Positions 56,492 through 64,000 of a stretch of DNA of 64,000 bases are shown one piece after another. The position numbers and the translations under genes are program-made. Position 1 is the first letter of the stretch; every line of letters starts with the position of its first letter. Location of the stretch: assembly GCF_004117935.1 (NCBI RefSeq), contig NZ_SDOY01000101.1, positions 1-64,000 on the forward strand, read 5' to 3'. The notes beneath the pieces were generated by a model, which saw only the letters and a list, made by a program, of their open reading frames with translations, searched no databases and had not been told where the DNA came from. The stretch is from Streptomyces roseicoloratus (GTDB lineage: Bacteria; Actinomycetota; Actinomycetes; Streptomycetales; Streptomycetaceae).

Positions 56492-56904
56492 ACGGCGCCG
56501 GGGCCGTTCTCCGGGGAGACGACGGGCGAGGGCAGGGCGGGCGCCGTGGTGCCGGTGCCGTCGGCGGCCGGTTCGCGGCCGGGCTCGGTCCAGGTCAGGG
56601 AGACGTTGACGGAGGCCTTGCCGCCGCCGTCGGCGAGCACGCCGATCACCTTGCCCGCCTGCGCGGAGAGTTCGATGCCGAAGCTGACGGCGACCTCCAC
56701 CGAGCCCTGCGGGTCGAGTCCGGCGCGCAGCGAGCCGACCACGCCGCGCACCACGTCGGTGAGGCCGCCCGCCATCGAGACCACCCGGTCGCCGATGCCG
56801 GTGTCCTGGAACCCGCCGCCCCGGCCGAGTTCCTCCGCCCCGCTGACGCGGGCCCAGACGGGCGTGCCGTCGTCCAGCCGTATCCGAGCGATCCCATGCG
56901 TCAC
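56488..56904 (-). CDS. Trypco1/CU044_2847-family protein
   Basis: A 138-residue protein with an N-terminal strand set (MTHGIARIRLDDGTPVWARV) and the family-type segment VEVAVSFGIELSAQAGKVIG followed by ASVNVSLTW. This matches the trypsin-co-occurring domain 1. A Pro/Gly-rich tail follows. GTG start with GGGAG 11 nt upstream. It heads the operon and is coupled to the trypsin gene by ATGA. It probably binds or regulates the protease. Confidence 0.85.
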   Translation of the reverse strand: MTHGIARIRLDDGTPVWARVSGAEELGRGGGFQDTGIGDRVVSMAGGLTDVVRGVVGSLRAGLDPQGSVEVAVSFGIELSAQAGKVIGVLADGGGKASVNVSLTWTEPGREPAADGTGTTAPALPSPVVSPENGPGAV

Positions 56905-56997
56905 AGCGGCCCCCGCTCCCCGAAACGATGATGAACGAGGCTAGTCCGTGGTGCGGAAGAGGAACAGGGGACGCGGTCGGGTCCGCCCGGCACGGCC

Positions 56998-57003
56998 TAT
57001 TCT
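56998..57003 (+). promoter_or_regulatory. -10 element (TATTCT) of the DUF6104 gene
   Basis: TATTCT ends 6 nt before the ATG at 57010, implying a leaderless or nearly leaderless transcript. A clear -35 is not seen. Confidence 0.5.
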
Positions 57004-57009
57004 GATCGC

Positions 57010-57192
57010 ATGTACTTCACCGACCGTGGCATCGAGGAACTGGAGAAGCGGCGCGGCGAGGAGGAGGTCACCTTCGAGTGGCTCGCCGAGCAGCTGCGGA
57101 CGTTCGTCGACCTCAACCCCGACTTCGAGGTGCCGGTCGAGCGCCTCGCGACCTGGCTGGCCCGTCTCGACGACGAGGACGACGAGGAGTGA
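57010..57192 (+). CDS. Small acidic protein, DUF6104 family
   Basis: A 60-residue acidic helical protein (YFTDRGIEELEKRRGEEE, FEWLAEQLRTFVDLNPDFE, ending DDEDDEE), a small protein common in streptomycetes. It is divergent from the Trypco1 gene and closed by a strong hairpin. Function unknown. Confidence 0.85.
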   Translation: MYFTDRGIEELEKRRGEEEVTFEWLAEQLRTFVDLNPDFEVPVERLATWLARLDDEDDEE

Positions 57193-57221
57193 CGGCGGAC
57201 GACCAGGAGTAGGACCGCTTG

Positions 57222-57267
57222 AGGGGTATTGATCACGGGTGGCGCGACGCTCGTGATCAATACCCCT
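57222..57267 (+). terminator. Perfect 16-bp hairpin after DUF6104 gene
   Basis: Arms 57222-57237 and 57252-57267 pair perfectly over 16 bp with a 14-nt loop, followed by TT. Confidence 0.88.
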
Positions 57268-57269
57268 TT

Positions 57270-57510
57270 GCGCTGTCCCGGGAGCCCTCGGACCGCCCTC
57301 GGAACGGTCGCCGGACCCGGCCCGGACCCGCCCCCGGACCCGGTCTCGATCTCGGTCTCGGTCTCGGATCCGCCCTCGAACCCGGCCCGGACCGGACCCG
57401 ACCTACCTTCGACCCCACCCCGGCCTGCCTCCGACCCGACCTTGGCCCGCCTCCGACGCGACCCCGGCCCGCCTCCGACGCGTCCCCGAGGACCCCTGTC
57501 AGGGGTGAGT
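57270..57510. repeat. Low-complexity intergenic repeats
   Basis: No gene is supported in this stretch. CTCGGT hexamers (about 57346-57364) and a 22-bp repeat (CCTCCGAC-type, beginning at 57428, 57450 and 57472) fill it. The promoter of the DUF4097 gene follows. Confidence 0.7.
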
Positions 57511-57520
57511 CAGGGTTGAC

Positions 57521-57571
57521 TTGACGAAGCCGCGATATATCGTGTCTATCGGAGACGCGATATGTTGCGTC
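57521..57571 (+). promoter_or_regulatory. Promoter with CGATATATCG palindrome (probable PadR operator)
   Basis: TTGACG (57521-57526) and TCTATC (57545-57550) are 18 bp apart. A perfect palindrome CGATATATCG (57533-57542) sits in the spacer and a half-copy GCGATATGTTGCG follows from 57557. The A/T-rich dyad stands out from its surroundings and is placed to block polymerase; the PadR regulator of the same operon is the natural ligand. Confidence 0.6.
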
Positions 57572-57598
57572 GCGTTCGCGACACGGGAGGTCAGCACC

Positions 57599-58486
57599 AT
57601 GACAGAGTGGTCCGTCACCGAGCCTGGAAAGATCCCGCTGGCCGGCCCCGTGACCCGGGTGCGGGTGCGGGTGGTCAACGGAGCGGTGAACGTCGTGGGC
57701 ACCGACGAGGGTTCCGCCCGTCTGGAGATCTCCGAGATCGAGGGCCCGCCGCTGATCGTCTCGCAGGAGGGCTCCACGCTGACCGTCTCGTACGAGGACC
57801 TTCACTGGAAGGGCTTCCTCAAGTGGCTCGACCCCAAGGGACACCGGCGCCGGGCCGTCGTCTCGGTCGCGGTCCCGACGGGCGCCGACGTCGAGGTCGG
57901 CTCGGTCGCCGCGGAGACCGTGGTCTCCGGCGTCCGGGGGCGTACGGCGGTCCGCTGCGTCTCCGGTGACACGACGCTGGTGGGCCTGCGCGGTCCGGTC
58001 CGCGCCGAGACCGTCTCGGGGAACCTGGAGGCCCAGTCGGTCACCGGAGCGCTCCAGTTCAACTCGGTGACCGGCGACATCACCGTGATCGACGGCGCCG
58101 GCTCCGCGGTGAAGGCCGAGACGGTCAGCGGAGACATGGTCATCGACCTCGACCCGGCCGCCGACCTGGACGGGCCGCCCGCCGACATCCGGCTCACCAG
58201 CGTCTCCGGAGAGGTCGCCATCCGGCTGCCGCACCCGGCGGACGCCAAGGTCGAGGCGAGCACCACCAGCGGCTCCCTCTCCAGCGCCTTCGAGGACCTG
58301 CGGGTCGGCGGCCAGTGGGGCACCAAGTCCCTCACCGGCACCCTCGGCGCGGGGCGGGGCGCACTCAAGGCGACCACGATCTCCGGCTCCATCGCCCTGC
58401 TGCGCCGCCCCGACACCGAGCCGGACGACGACGGCCACGACGACGGCTCGGCCGCCACCTCCCCCACGCCCGGAAAGGTCCTCTGA
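57599..58486 (+). CDS. DUF4097-family beta-repeat protein
   Basis: A 295-residue soluble protein made of short beta-strand repeats of the type VSGDTTLVGLRGPVRAETVSGNL, i.e. DUF4097 (beta-helix-like). The ATG at 57599 has GGGAGG 9 nt upstream. It is followed after 1 nt by the PadR gene, a pairing common in Streptomyces. A role at the envelope or in binding has been guessed for the family; none is shown here. Confidence 0.88.
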   Translation: MTEWSVTEPGKIPLAGPVTRVRVRVVNGAVNVVGTDEGSARLEISEIEGPPLIVSQEGSTLTVSYEDLHWKGFLKWLDPKGHRRRAVVSVAVPTGADVEVGSVAAETVVSGVRGRTAVRCVSGDTTLVGLRGPVRAETVSGNLEAQSVTGALQFNSVTGDITVIDGAGSAVKAETVSGDMVIDLDPAADLDGPPADIRLTSVSGEVAIRLPHPADAKVEASTTSGSLSSAFEDLRVGGQWGTKSLTGTLGAGRGALKATTISGSIALLRRPDTEPDDDGHDDGSAATSPTPGKVL

Positions 58487-58487
58487 C

Positions 58488-59390
58488 ATGCCACCCGTCT
58501 TCGCTCACGGCCGTCTCCGGCTCTACCTGCTCAAGCTGCTCGACGAGGCGCCCCGCCACGGGTACGAGGTGATCAGGCTGCTGGAGGAGCGCTTCCAGGG
58601 CCTCTACGCCCCGTCGGCGGGCACGGTCTATCCGCGGCTCGCCAAGCTGGAGGCGGAGGGCCTGGTCACGCACGCCACCGAGGGCGGCCGGAAGGTCTAC
58701 TCGATCACCGACGCCGGCCGTGCCGAACTCGCCGGGCGCGGCGGCGAACTGGCCGACCTGGAGGTGGAGATCCGCGAGTCCGTCTCCGAGCTGGCCGCCG
58801 AGATCCGTGACGACGTGCGCGGCGCCGCGGGGAAGCTGCGCAGCGAGATGCGGGCGGCGGCGAGCGCCACCCGCTCGACGGGGAACGCGTCGACGGGCTC
58901 GCCGTCCTTCGCCGAGGCGAAGGAGGAGCTGCGCAAGGCGAAGCAGGAATGGAAGGAGCAGGCCCGCCAGGCCCGCGCCGAGGCCCAGTCGGCTCGCCGC
59001 CAGGCCAAGGAGTTCCAGCGGATCGCCAGACAGGTCCAGGAGCAGGTCCAGGACCGTGTGAAGCACGGGGACTGGCCGACGGGCGTCTGGGAGGGAATCT
59101 CCGACATCACCGCCCAGCTGGGCAGTCTCGTGACGGGCACGGTCCACGGCACGTCCGCCCGCCCGGCCTCGCCCGAGCAGGCGGTCTCCGACTGGGCCAA
59201 GGACATCGACGGCGCGGCCGAGCCGGCCCGCGAGCTCGACCGGCTCCTGGACCGCTTCCGCGACGACATCCGTGACGCCGCCCGCGACCACGGGGTGTCC
59301 CGCGCCCAGCTCGCCGAGGCCCGCCGGCACCTGGCCACGGCGGCGGACCACGTCCTCGGCCTCCTGGCCCCGAACAGCGGCAAGCCGTGA
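58488..59390 (+). CDS. PadR-family regulator with long coiled-coil extension
   Basis: A 300-residue protein. The N-terminal 80 residues are a PadR winged helix (LYLLKLLDEAPRHGYEVI, GTVYPRLAKLEAEGLV, YSITDAGRAEL). Instead of the usual short C-terminal helix it has about 200 further residues: a charged helix (FAEAKEELRKAKQEWKEQ and on) and a helical C-terminal region. It is cotranscribed with the DUF4097 gene and probably represses the operon through the palindromic promoter. Confidence 0.9.
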   Translation: MPPVFAHGRLRLYLLKLLDEAPRHGYEVIRLLEERFQGLYAPSAGTVYPRLAKLEAEGLVTHATEGGRKVYSITDAGRAELAGRGGELADLEVEIRESVSELAAEIRDDVRGAAGKLRSEMRAAASATRSTGNASTGSPSFAEAKEELRKAKQEWKEQARQARAEAQSARRQAKEFQRIARQVQEQVQDRVKHGDWPTGVWEGISDITAQLGSLVTGTVHGTSARPASPEQAVSDWAKDIDGAAEPARELDRLLDRFRDDIRDAARDHGVSRAQLAEARRHLATAADHVLGLLAPNSGKP

Positions 59391-59408
59391 CGAGGAGGAG
59401 GCGAAGAG

Positions 59409-59428
59409 GGCGGGGCCGGCGCCCCGCC
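59409..59428. terminator. 8-bp GC hairpin between convergent genes
   Basis: GGCGGGGC (59409-59416) and GCCCCGCC (59421-59428) pair perfectly around CGGC, between the padR stop and the end of the minus-strand GH5 gene. Confidence 0.55.
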
Positions 59429-59435
59429 GGCGCCG

Positions 59436-60833
59436 TCAGCCCCGGCCGGTCGCCTTCACCGTGACCGTCACCCGCGCGCCCGGGGCGGCGAGGACGACGG
59501 CGCGCCCCGGCTTCGGGCGCAGCACGATCGCCCTGCCCCCGGCCTCGACCTGCCACGAACCCGGGGGCAGGGACAGCTCCGTGACGCGGGAGCCGCGGGG
59601 CCCGGCGGCGTCGTACTCGAGGCGGTAGACGCGGGCGGCCGGGTCGTACGCGGAGCGCCGGACGGTGCCGGCGACGGCCTCCGCGTACGGCTCGGCGGTC
59701 AGCTCCTTGTTCGTACGGAAGGCGCCCGCGCCGTCCACCGCGCAGTAGCCGCCGCCGTAGCACCACTCCCAGCCCGCCCAGCCGGAGCTGTAGCGGCCGA
59801 GCGAGGCCATCGCCTCGCGGAAGAAGCGGTTCATGTGGGGCAGGGAGCTGTTGAGCGGACCCCACTCGCCGACCAGCACCGGGACCCCGTACTCCTTCGG
59901 GTACTGGGTGACGGCGGCCTCGTAGGACTCGATCCAGCCGGCCGACGGGTCGTAGTCGGCGCCCGCCTCCATGCCCGCGTTGTAGAAGTGCGGGGCGTAG
60001 ACGACCTTCGGGTCGTCGATCCGGCCGAGCCCGGTGGGCACGCCCTCGCCCACGATGGGGGTCGGCTCGACGAAGATCCAGCCGTCCCGGTCGACCGCAC
60101 GGACCGAGTCCGCGATCCGGTCGTACATGGGGGTGATCTGCTCCCGCTCGATGCGCCGGGCCGCCGTCGCCAGGTCCTCGCCCTCCCGCAGCTCGCCCAT
60201 CGGCTCGTTGATGAGGTCGTAGCCGAAAACGGCCGGGTGGTCCTCGAAGCGGTCGGCGAGCACCCGCCACATGCGCGCCTGGGCGCGGCGCAGGTCCTCG
60301 TCCTCGTACAGATGCGTGAAGGCGCGCTGGACGGCGGGTTCGAAGTACTCGGAGAACCAGTCGTCGGGGTTCGGGGTGAAGGGCAGGCCGTCCGTCCGGG
60401 TCGCCCACTCCGGGATGCCGCGGTGACCGAACGCCGGCCCGAAGACGTCCTGGTGGGCATCGATGACGACCTTCATGTCGTACGTGTGGGCCCAGTCCAG
60501 GAGGCGCTCGATCCTGCGGAGGTAGTCCTTGCTGTAGTGGCCGGGGCGCGGTTCGAGGTCGTCCCAGAAGACGACCACGCGGGCGAGGTTGAAGCCCTTG
60601 GCGCGCATGTCGCGGAAGTGCTTCTCGGTGATGGCGCTGAAGGCCTGGTCGCCGCGGTGTGCCTTGTCGGCGACGTTCCAGCCGCGCAGGGTCAGGACGC
60701 GGCCCCGGGAGTCGGTGAGCGCGGGAATCCCGCCGCCCCCGCCCGGTTTCCCTCCGGTCTCGGCGTGCGCGGCGGTCGCCGCGGGGGCGAGGAGCGCGGC
60801 GACGGCGACGGTTGCCACGAGGGTGGTTCGCAC
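59436..60833 (-). CDS. Secreted GH5 glycosidase, endoglycoceramidase-like
   Basis: A 465-residue exported enzyme. GTG start with GGAGG 6 nt upstream; signal peptide ends AHA (about 24). The GH5 barrel has the acid/base Glu210 in YDLINEPMG and the nucleophile Glu323 in VLVGEWGPL. The Trp/His-rich elements FWDDLEP, DAHQDVFG and WEWCYGGGYC match the endoglycoceramidase branch, which removes glycans from glycosphingolipids. A C-terminal beta domain (about 375-465) is present. A plain cellulase or glucanase is less likely given DAHQDVFG. Confidence 0.88.
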   Translation of the reverse strand: MRTTLVATVAVAALLAPAATAAHAETGGKPGGGGGIPALTDSRGRVLTLRGWNVADKAHRGDQAFSAITEKHFRDMRAKGFNLARVVVFWDDLEPRPGHYSKDYLRRIERLLDWAHTYDMKVVIDAHQDVFGPAFGHRGIPEWATRTDGLPFTPNPDDWFSEYFEPAVQRAFTHLYEDEDLRRAQARMWRVLADRFEDHPAVFGYDLINEPMGELREGEDLATAARRIEREQITPMYDRIADSVRAVDRDGWIFVEPTPIVGEGVPTGLGRIDDPKVVYAPHFYNAGMEAGADYDPSAGWIESYEAAVTQYPKEYGVPVLVGEWGPLNSSLPHMNRFFREAMASLGRYSSGWAGWEWCYGGGYCAVDGAGAFRTNKELTAEPYAEAVAGTVRRSAYDPAARVYRLEYDAAGPRGSRVTELSLPPGSWQVEAGGRAIVLRPKPGRAVVLAAPGARVTVTVKATGRG

Positions 60834-60892
60834 GGTGGACCTCCAGCACGAGGAAGTGAGCGATGTTCACCTTTCACGTGCCGGAGATCCCA

Positions 60893-60905
60893 TCAGTACT
60901 ACTGA
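60893..60905. promoter_or_regulatory. Palindrome TCAGTACTACTGA upstream of the GH5 gene
   Basis: A 13-bp dyad with perfect 6-bp arms lies 60 nt before the GH5 start, next to a second dyad TGAC-GA-GTCA (60903-60912). The position suits a transcriptional operator. The regulator is unknown. Confidence 0.45.
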
Positions 60906-60992
60906 CGAGTCATCAAGAGGTCGGAGGTAATTACTTCGAGGGACGTCAGGACCTCAGGACGTCGCGTCGGGGCCTCACGCGCCGGGACGTCG

Positions 60993-61958
60993 TCAGGACG
61001 TCGTCAGGACGATCTTGCCGAAGAGCTCGCCCGACGCCATCTTCTCGAAGCCCTCGCGCGCCCGGTCCAGCGGCAGCACCTCGTCGATGACCGGCCGCAG
61101 TCCCGTGGCGGCGCAGAACGACAGCAGGTCCTCCAGCTCGTCCTTGGAGCCCATGGTCGAACCGACCACCTTGAGCTCCAGGAAGAAGATCCGGGTCAGT
61201 TCGGCGTGCGAGGGGCGGTCTCCGCTGGTCGCGCCGGAGATCACGAGCGTGCCGCCGGGGCGCAGCGACTTGACGGAGTGGGACCAGGTCGCGGCACCGA
61301 CCGTCTCGATGACCGCGTCCACGCGCTGCGGCAGCCGCGCGCCCGGCTCGTACGCCTCGACGGCGCCCAGTTCGACGGCCCGCTTCCGCTTGGCCTCGTC
61401 CCGGCTGGTGGCGTAGACGCGCAGTCCGGCCGCCTTGCCGAGCGCGATCGCGGCGGTCGCGACGCCGCCGCCCGCGCCCTGCACGAGGACCGAGTCGCCG
61501 GGCCGTACCCCGGCGTTGGTGAAGAGCATGCGGTACGCGGTCAGCCAGGCGGTCGGGAGGCAGGCGGCCTCCTCGAAGGACAGCTCCTTCGGCTTGGGCA
61601 GCACGTTCCAGCTGGGGACGGTGACCCGCTCGGCGAAGGTGCCCTGATATCGCTCGGTGAGGATGGAGCGCGGCTCGCGGGGGCCGACGCCGTGTCCGGT
61701 CTGGCCGATGACGGAGTGCAGCACGACCTCGTTGCCGTCCTCGTCGATGCCGGCGGCGTCGCAGCCGAGGATCATCGGCAGCTTCTCCTCGGGCAGCCCG
61801 ACCCCGCGCAGCGACCACAGGTCGTGGTGGTTGAGCGAGGCGGCCTTGACGGTGACGGTGGTCCAGCCGGGCCGCACCTCGGGCTCGGGGCGCTCCCCCA
61901 GTTCGAGGCCGTTCAGCGGCTGGTCGCGGTCGATTCGGGCGGCGTAGGCAGCGAACAT
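60993..61958 (-). CDS. Zinc-free MDR-family NAD(P)H oxidoreductase (quinone reductase-like)
   Basis: A 321-residue medium-chain dehydrogenase/reductase. It has the GroES-like N-terminus (VTVKAASLNHHDLWSLRG, LGCDAAGIDEDGNEV) and the Rossmann motif VLVQGAGGGVATAAIALGKA. The cysteines of the structural zinc loop are absent, which places it with quinone reductase/enoyl reductase-type members. ATG 61958 is chosen because the family starts at MFAAYAARIDRDQP; GGAG lies 2 nt upstream and TAGGGT slightly further, so the message is probably leaderless. Confidence 0.88.
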   Translation of the reverse strand: MFAAYAARIDRDQPLNGLELGERPEPEVRPGWTTVTVKAASLNHHDLWSLRGVGLPEEKLPMILGCDAAGIDEDGNEVVLHSVIGQTGHGVGPREPRSILTERYQGTFAERVTVPSWNVLPKPKELSFEEAACLPTAWLTAYRMLFTNAGVRPGDSVLVQGAGGGVATAAIALGKAAGLRVYATSRDEAKRKRAVELGAVEAYEPGARLPQRVDAVIETVGAATWSHSVKSLRPGGTLVISGATSGDRPSHAELTRIFFLELKVVGSTMGSKDELEDLLSFCAATGLRPVIDEVLPLDRAREGFEKMASGELFGKIVLTTS

Positions 61959-62054
61959 GGCTCCGACCCTAGGGGCCCGACGGTGAGTCACGGAACCACA
62001 CACCGCTGTGACGCATGTCCCTCGCACCCGCCGCCCCGGAAGCCCACGGCCGTA

Positions 62055-62118
62055 GCCTTCGAAACCCGAAGCCTTCGAAACCCGATGCCTGCAAAGCCCG
62101 ATGCCTTCGAAACCCGAA
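62055..62118. repeat. Four tandem 16-bp GCCTTCGAAACCCGAN units
   Basis: Units at 62055, 62071, 62087 and 62103 share GCCTTCGAAACCCGA with few changes (the third reads GCCTGCAAAGCCCGA). Each good copy has the palindrome TTCGAA. They lie in the 325-bp gap between the MDR gene and the malic enzyme gene; no gene is supported there. Confidence 0.85.
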
Positions 62119-62191
62119 GCCCGAAGGCCAAGCCGTCGAAGCCCGCAGACCGCAGCCTTCGCGCACCTCCACCGGAAACCCGTACGCCACA

Positions 62192-62228
62192 AGGCCCCGC
62201 CCGGTTCGGCCGAACCCGGGCGGGGCCT
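62192..62228 (-). terminator. Long GC hairpin after the malic enzyme gene
   Basis: An 18-bp stem with one bulged base joins AGGCCCCGCCC... and its complement around a tight turn; it lies 56-92 nt past the malic enzyme stop. Confidence 0.8.
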
Positions 62229-62234
62229 CTCGTG

Positions 62235-62266
62235 TCGCGCTCTCGCGGTGTCGCGCTCTCGCGGTG
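62235..62266. repeat. Two tandem 16-bp TCGCGCTCTCGCGGTG units
   Basis: Exact copies at 62235-62250 and 62251-62266, between the malic enzyme stop and its terminator hairpin. Confidence 0.8.
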
Positions 62267-62283
62267 TCGCCGTGTCGCGCGCG

Positions 62284-63495
62284 TCAGCGGCGGGCGACGC
62301 CCTCCGCGCGGGCGGCGGCGGCGACCGCGGCCGCGACGGCCGGGGCGACCCGCTCGTCGAACGGCGACGGGATGACGCACTCGGCGGACAGCCGGTCACC
62401 GACCACGCCGGCGATCGCGTCGGCCGCGGCGATCTTCATGCCCTCGGTGATCCGGGAGGCCCGGACCTGGAGCGCGCCGGCGAAGATGCCGGGGAACGCG
62501 AGGACGTTGTTGATCTGGTTCGGGTAGTCCGAACGGCCGGTGGCCACGACCGCCGCGTACTTGTGCGCGACGTCCGGGTGCACCTCGGGGTTCGGGTTGG
62601 CCATGGCGAAGACGAAGGCGTTCGGCGCCATGGACGCGACCGCCTCCTCCGGCACCGTGCCGCCGGAGACGCCGATGAAGACGTCCGCGCCGGCCAGCGC
62701 GGTCTCCAGGGAGCCGCTGAGGCCCGCCTTGTTGGAGAGCCCGGCGATCTCGCGCTTGACGTCCGTGAGGTCCTCGCGGTCGCTGCTGACGATGCCCTTG
62801 CGGTCGGTGACGCACACGTCGCCGATGCCGGCCTCCAGCAGGAACTTCGCGATCGCCACACCGGCCGCGCCGGCGCCGGAGATGACCGCGCGCAGGTCGC
62901 CCAGCGTCCGGCCGGTCAGCTTCGCCGCGTTGCGCAGGGCGGCGAGGGTGACGATGGCCGTGCCGTGCTGGTCGTCGTGGAAGACCGGGATGTCCAGGCG
63001 CTCCTGGAGCTTGCGCTCGATCTCGAAGCACCGGGGCGCCGAGATGTCCTCCAGGTTCACGCCGCCGAAGGACGGGGCGAGCCGGACGACGGTCTCGACG
63101 ATCTCGTCGGCGTCGGTGGTGGCGAGCGCGATCGGAACCGCGTCCACGCCGCCGAACTGCTTGAAGAGGATGGCCTTCCCCTCCATGACCGGGAGGGAGG
63201 CCTCCGGGCCGATGTCGCCGAGCCCGAGCACCGCCGTGCCGTCGGTCACGACCGCGACGACCTGGGACTTCCAGGTGTAGTCGTTGACCAGCTCGGGCTG
63301 CTCCGCGATTGCCGTGCACACCTTGGCGACGCCGGGCGTGTACGCGAGGGACAGGTCGTCCTTGTCGCGCAGCGGCACCGTGGCCTGAATGGCCATCTTG
63401 CCGCCGCGGTGCAGCGCGAACACCGGATCGAAGGGCTCGCCGGGAGCCCCTTCCGTACCGCTCTCGCTGCGAGGATTGACGATCTCCGCTGCCAT
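62284..63495 (-). CDS. NADP-dependent malic enzyme
   Basis: A 403-residue enzyme that decarboxylates malate to pyruvate with NAD(P). The catalytic Tyr lies in LSLAYTPGVAKV, Lys in MEGKAILFKQFGGVDAVP, metal ligands in the DDQHGTA region, and the nucleotide loop is SGAGAAGVAIAKFLL. The length fits the short form without the C-terminal phosphotransacetylase domain. AAGGGG lies 8 nt before the ATG. Its role is pyruvate and NADPH supply, including for lipid and antibiotic synthesis in streptomycetes. Confidence 0.95.
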   Translation of the reverse strand: MAAEIVNPRSESGTEGAPGEPFDPVFALHRGGKMAIQATVPLRDKDDLSLAYTPGVAKVCTAIAEQPELVNDYTWKSQVVAVVTDGTAVLGLGDIGPEASLPVMEGKAILFKQFGGVDAVPIALATTDADEIVETVVRLAPSFGGVNLEDISAPRCFEIERKLQERLDIPVFHDDQHGTAIVTLAALRNAAKLTGRTLGDLRAVISGAGAAGVAIAKFLLEAGIGDVCVTDRKGIVSSDREDLTDVKREIAGLSNKAGLSGSLETALAGADVFIGVSGGTVPEEAVASMAPNAFVFAMANPNPEVHPDVAHKYAAVVATGRSDYPNQINNVLAFPGIFAGALQVRASRITEGMKIAAADAIAGVVGDRLSAECVIPSPFDERVAPAVAAAVAAAARAEGVARR

Positions 63496-64000
63496 TGGGT
63501 TGACCCCTTAAGTCTTCTTCATTTGAGGGTGGCCACTCCTTGTTGAGGAGGGGTGGGTGGGTCCCGCGGCCGCCCTGTCTGGCAGCCGCGCGGGCGCGCC
63601 GCACAACGCGCCCTGAGCCCCGGATGAGGGGTGTAAGGATCCTTCTTACCGGACAGAAGGCTCCGGAGACGAGTCCATACCTCCTCGGTGATGCGACTCA
63701 TACCGAGTGCTACCGGCCTCGGATGGAGCACGGATAGAGAATGACTCGTCACTCCATGTCCGGATAGATGCACCTGACACCCGAATAGCGGCCTTCCTGT
63801 CGTCCGGATGGCGAGATAGCCGGGAGAATTTACGGTGCAGATGGCACCTCTCCGAAGAAGGTTTTGCCTTGGGGGGACTGGCCACCGCGATTCGGCCGCG
63901 ACCCGTTATCCGATTTTGACATCCGTGGCCGTCGGTTTGAGGCAGTCCGAATGGCAAGATGCCCGTAATCACACGAGGTCGCGGCACTCGAAGGTGCGTG
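63496..64000. other. 505-bp intergenic region to the window end
   Basis: No gene is supported. The region is A/T-richer than the coding parts and carries GTCCGGAT at 63758-63765 and 63802-63809 and a related CGGATAGAGA at 63731. TTGACA at 63916-63921 is a good -35 by itself, but no matching -10 follows at 17-18 bp. It probably holds the divergent promoters of the malic enzyme gene and of a gene starting beyond the window. Confidence 0.4.

Noticed and set aside
63646..63987. 113-codon minus-strand frame upstream of the malic enzyme gene
   Set aside because: No G/C third-position bias, no ribosome site, and the region is A/T-richer like promoter DNA.

Overview
The window is high-GC chromosomal DNA of an actinomycete, almost certainly a Streptomyces. 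The evidence is the strong G/C third-codon bias, frequent GTG starts, GTGA/ATGA translational coupling, a complete conservon (cvnABCD), a fused E1/E2 2-oxoglutarate dehydrogenase, a Lon gene under a HAIR-type (HspR) box, and a dre-like (DasR) box before a secreted chitin-active LPMO. From memory, lon, the 2-oxoglutarate dehydrogenase and the NADP malic enzyme lie close together in the S. coelicolor chromosome; I could not check this. No tRNA, rRNA, IS element, integrase or CRISPR array was found.

Layout. 1-5.6 kb: a lipoprotein and a coupled sensor kinase, then an FtsW/RodA-type flippase and its class B penicillin-binding protein. 5.7-18.1 kb: a 2,686-residue secreted RHS protein with a lectin insert, a Hint protease and an unrecognised C-terminal toxin, followed by its likely immunity gene; divergent from it is a secreted DNRLRE/FG-GAP protein. 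18.3-23.0 kb: an AurF-like di-iron oxygenase with a TetR regulator, a small hypothetical gene, an NlpC/P60 hydrolase and a StyA-like flavin monooxygenase. 23.1-27.8 kb: conservon cvnABCD on the minus strand. 28.2-33.2 kb: PP2C-like phosphatase, MarR regulator, GH25 lysozyme, AA10 LPMO and a YbdK-type carboxylate-amine ligase. 33.2-44.6 kb: a minisatellite, lon, a DUF3027-like small protein, GNAT, an emfourin-like lipoprotein, a spermidine-synthase-like protein, an OmpR-type two-component pair and the 2-oxoglutarate dehydrogenase. 57-63.5 kb: a DUF6104 protein, a DUF4097/PadR operon, a secreted GH5 enzyme, an MDR oxidoreductase and NADP malic enzyme.

44.8-56.9 kb is the accessory block and the best candidate for an undescribed system. 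Reading on the minus strand it holds: a Trypco1-type protein; a trypsin fused to a VMAP-C-like region; a Pro/Arg-rich protein joined to both neighbours by 4-nt GTGA overlaps; a MoxR AAA+ ATPase; and a vWA-like/SAV_2336-type TPR protein. These are followed by an FxsA-like precursor peptide that lacks the FxSxx terminus, a stand-alone HExxH peptide hydroxylase, and a TIR-like/NB-ARC/TPR protein. It looks like an NTP-dependent protease-linked conflict module joined to a ribosomally made, modified peptide module that has no radical-SAM enzyme. Family assignments here come from motif recognition, not from a search.
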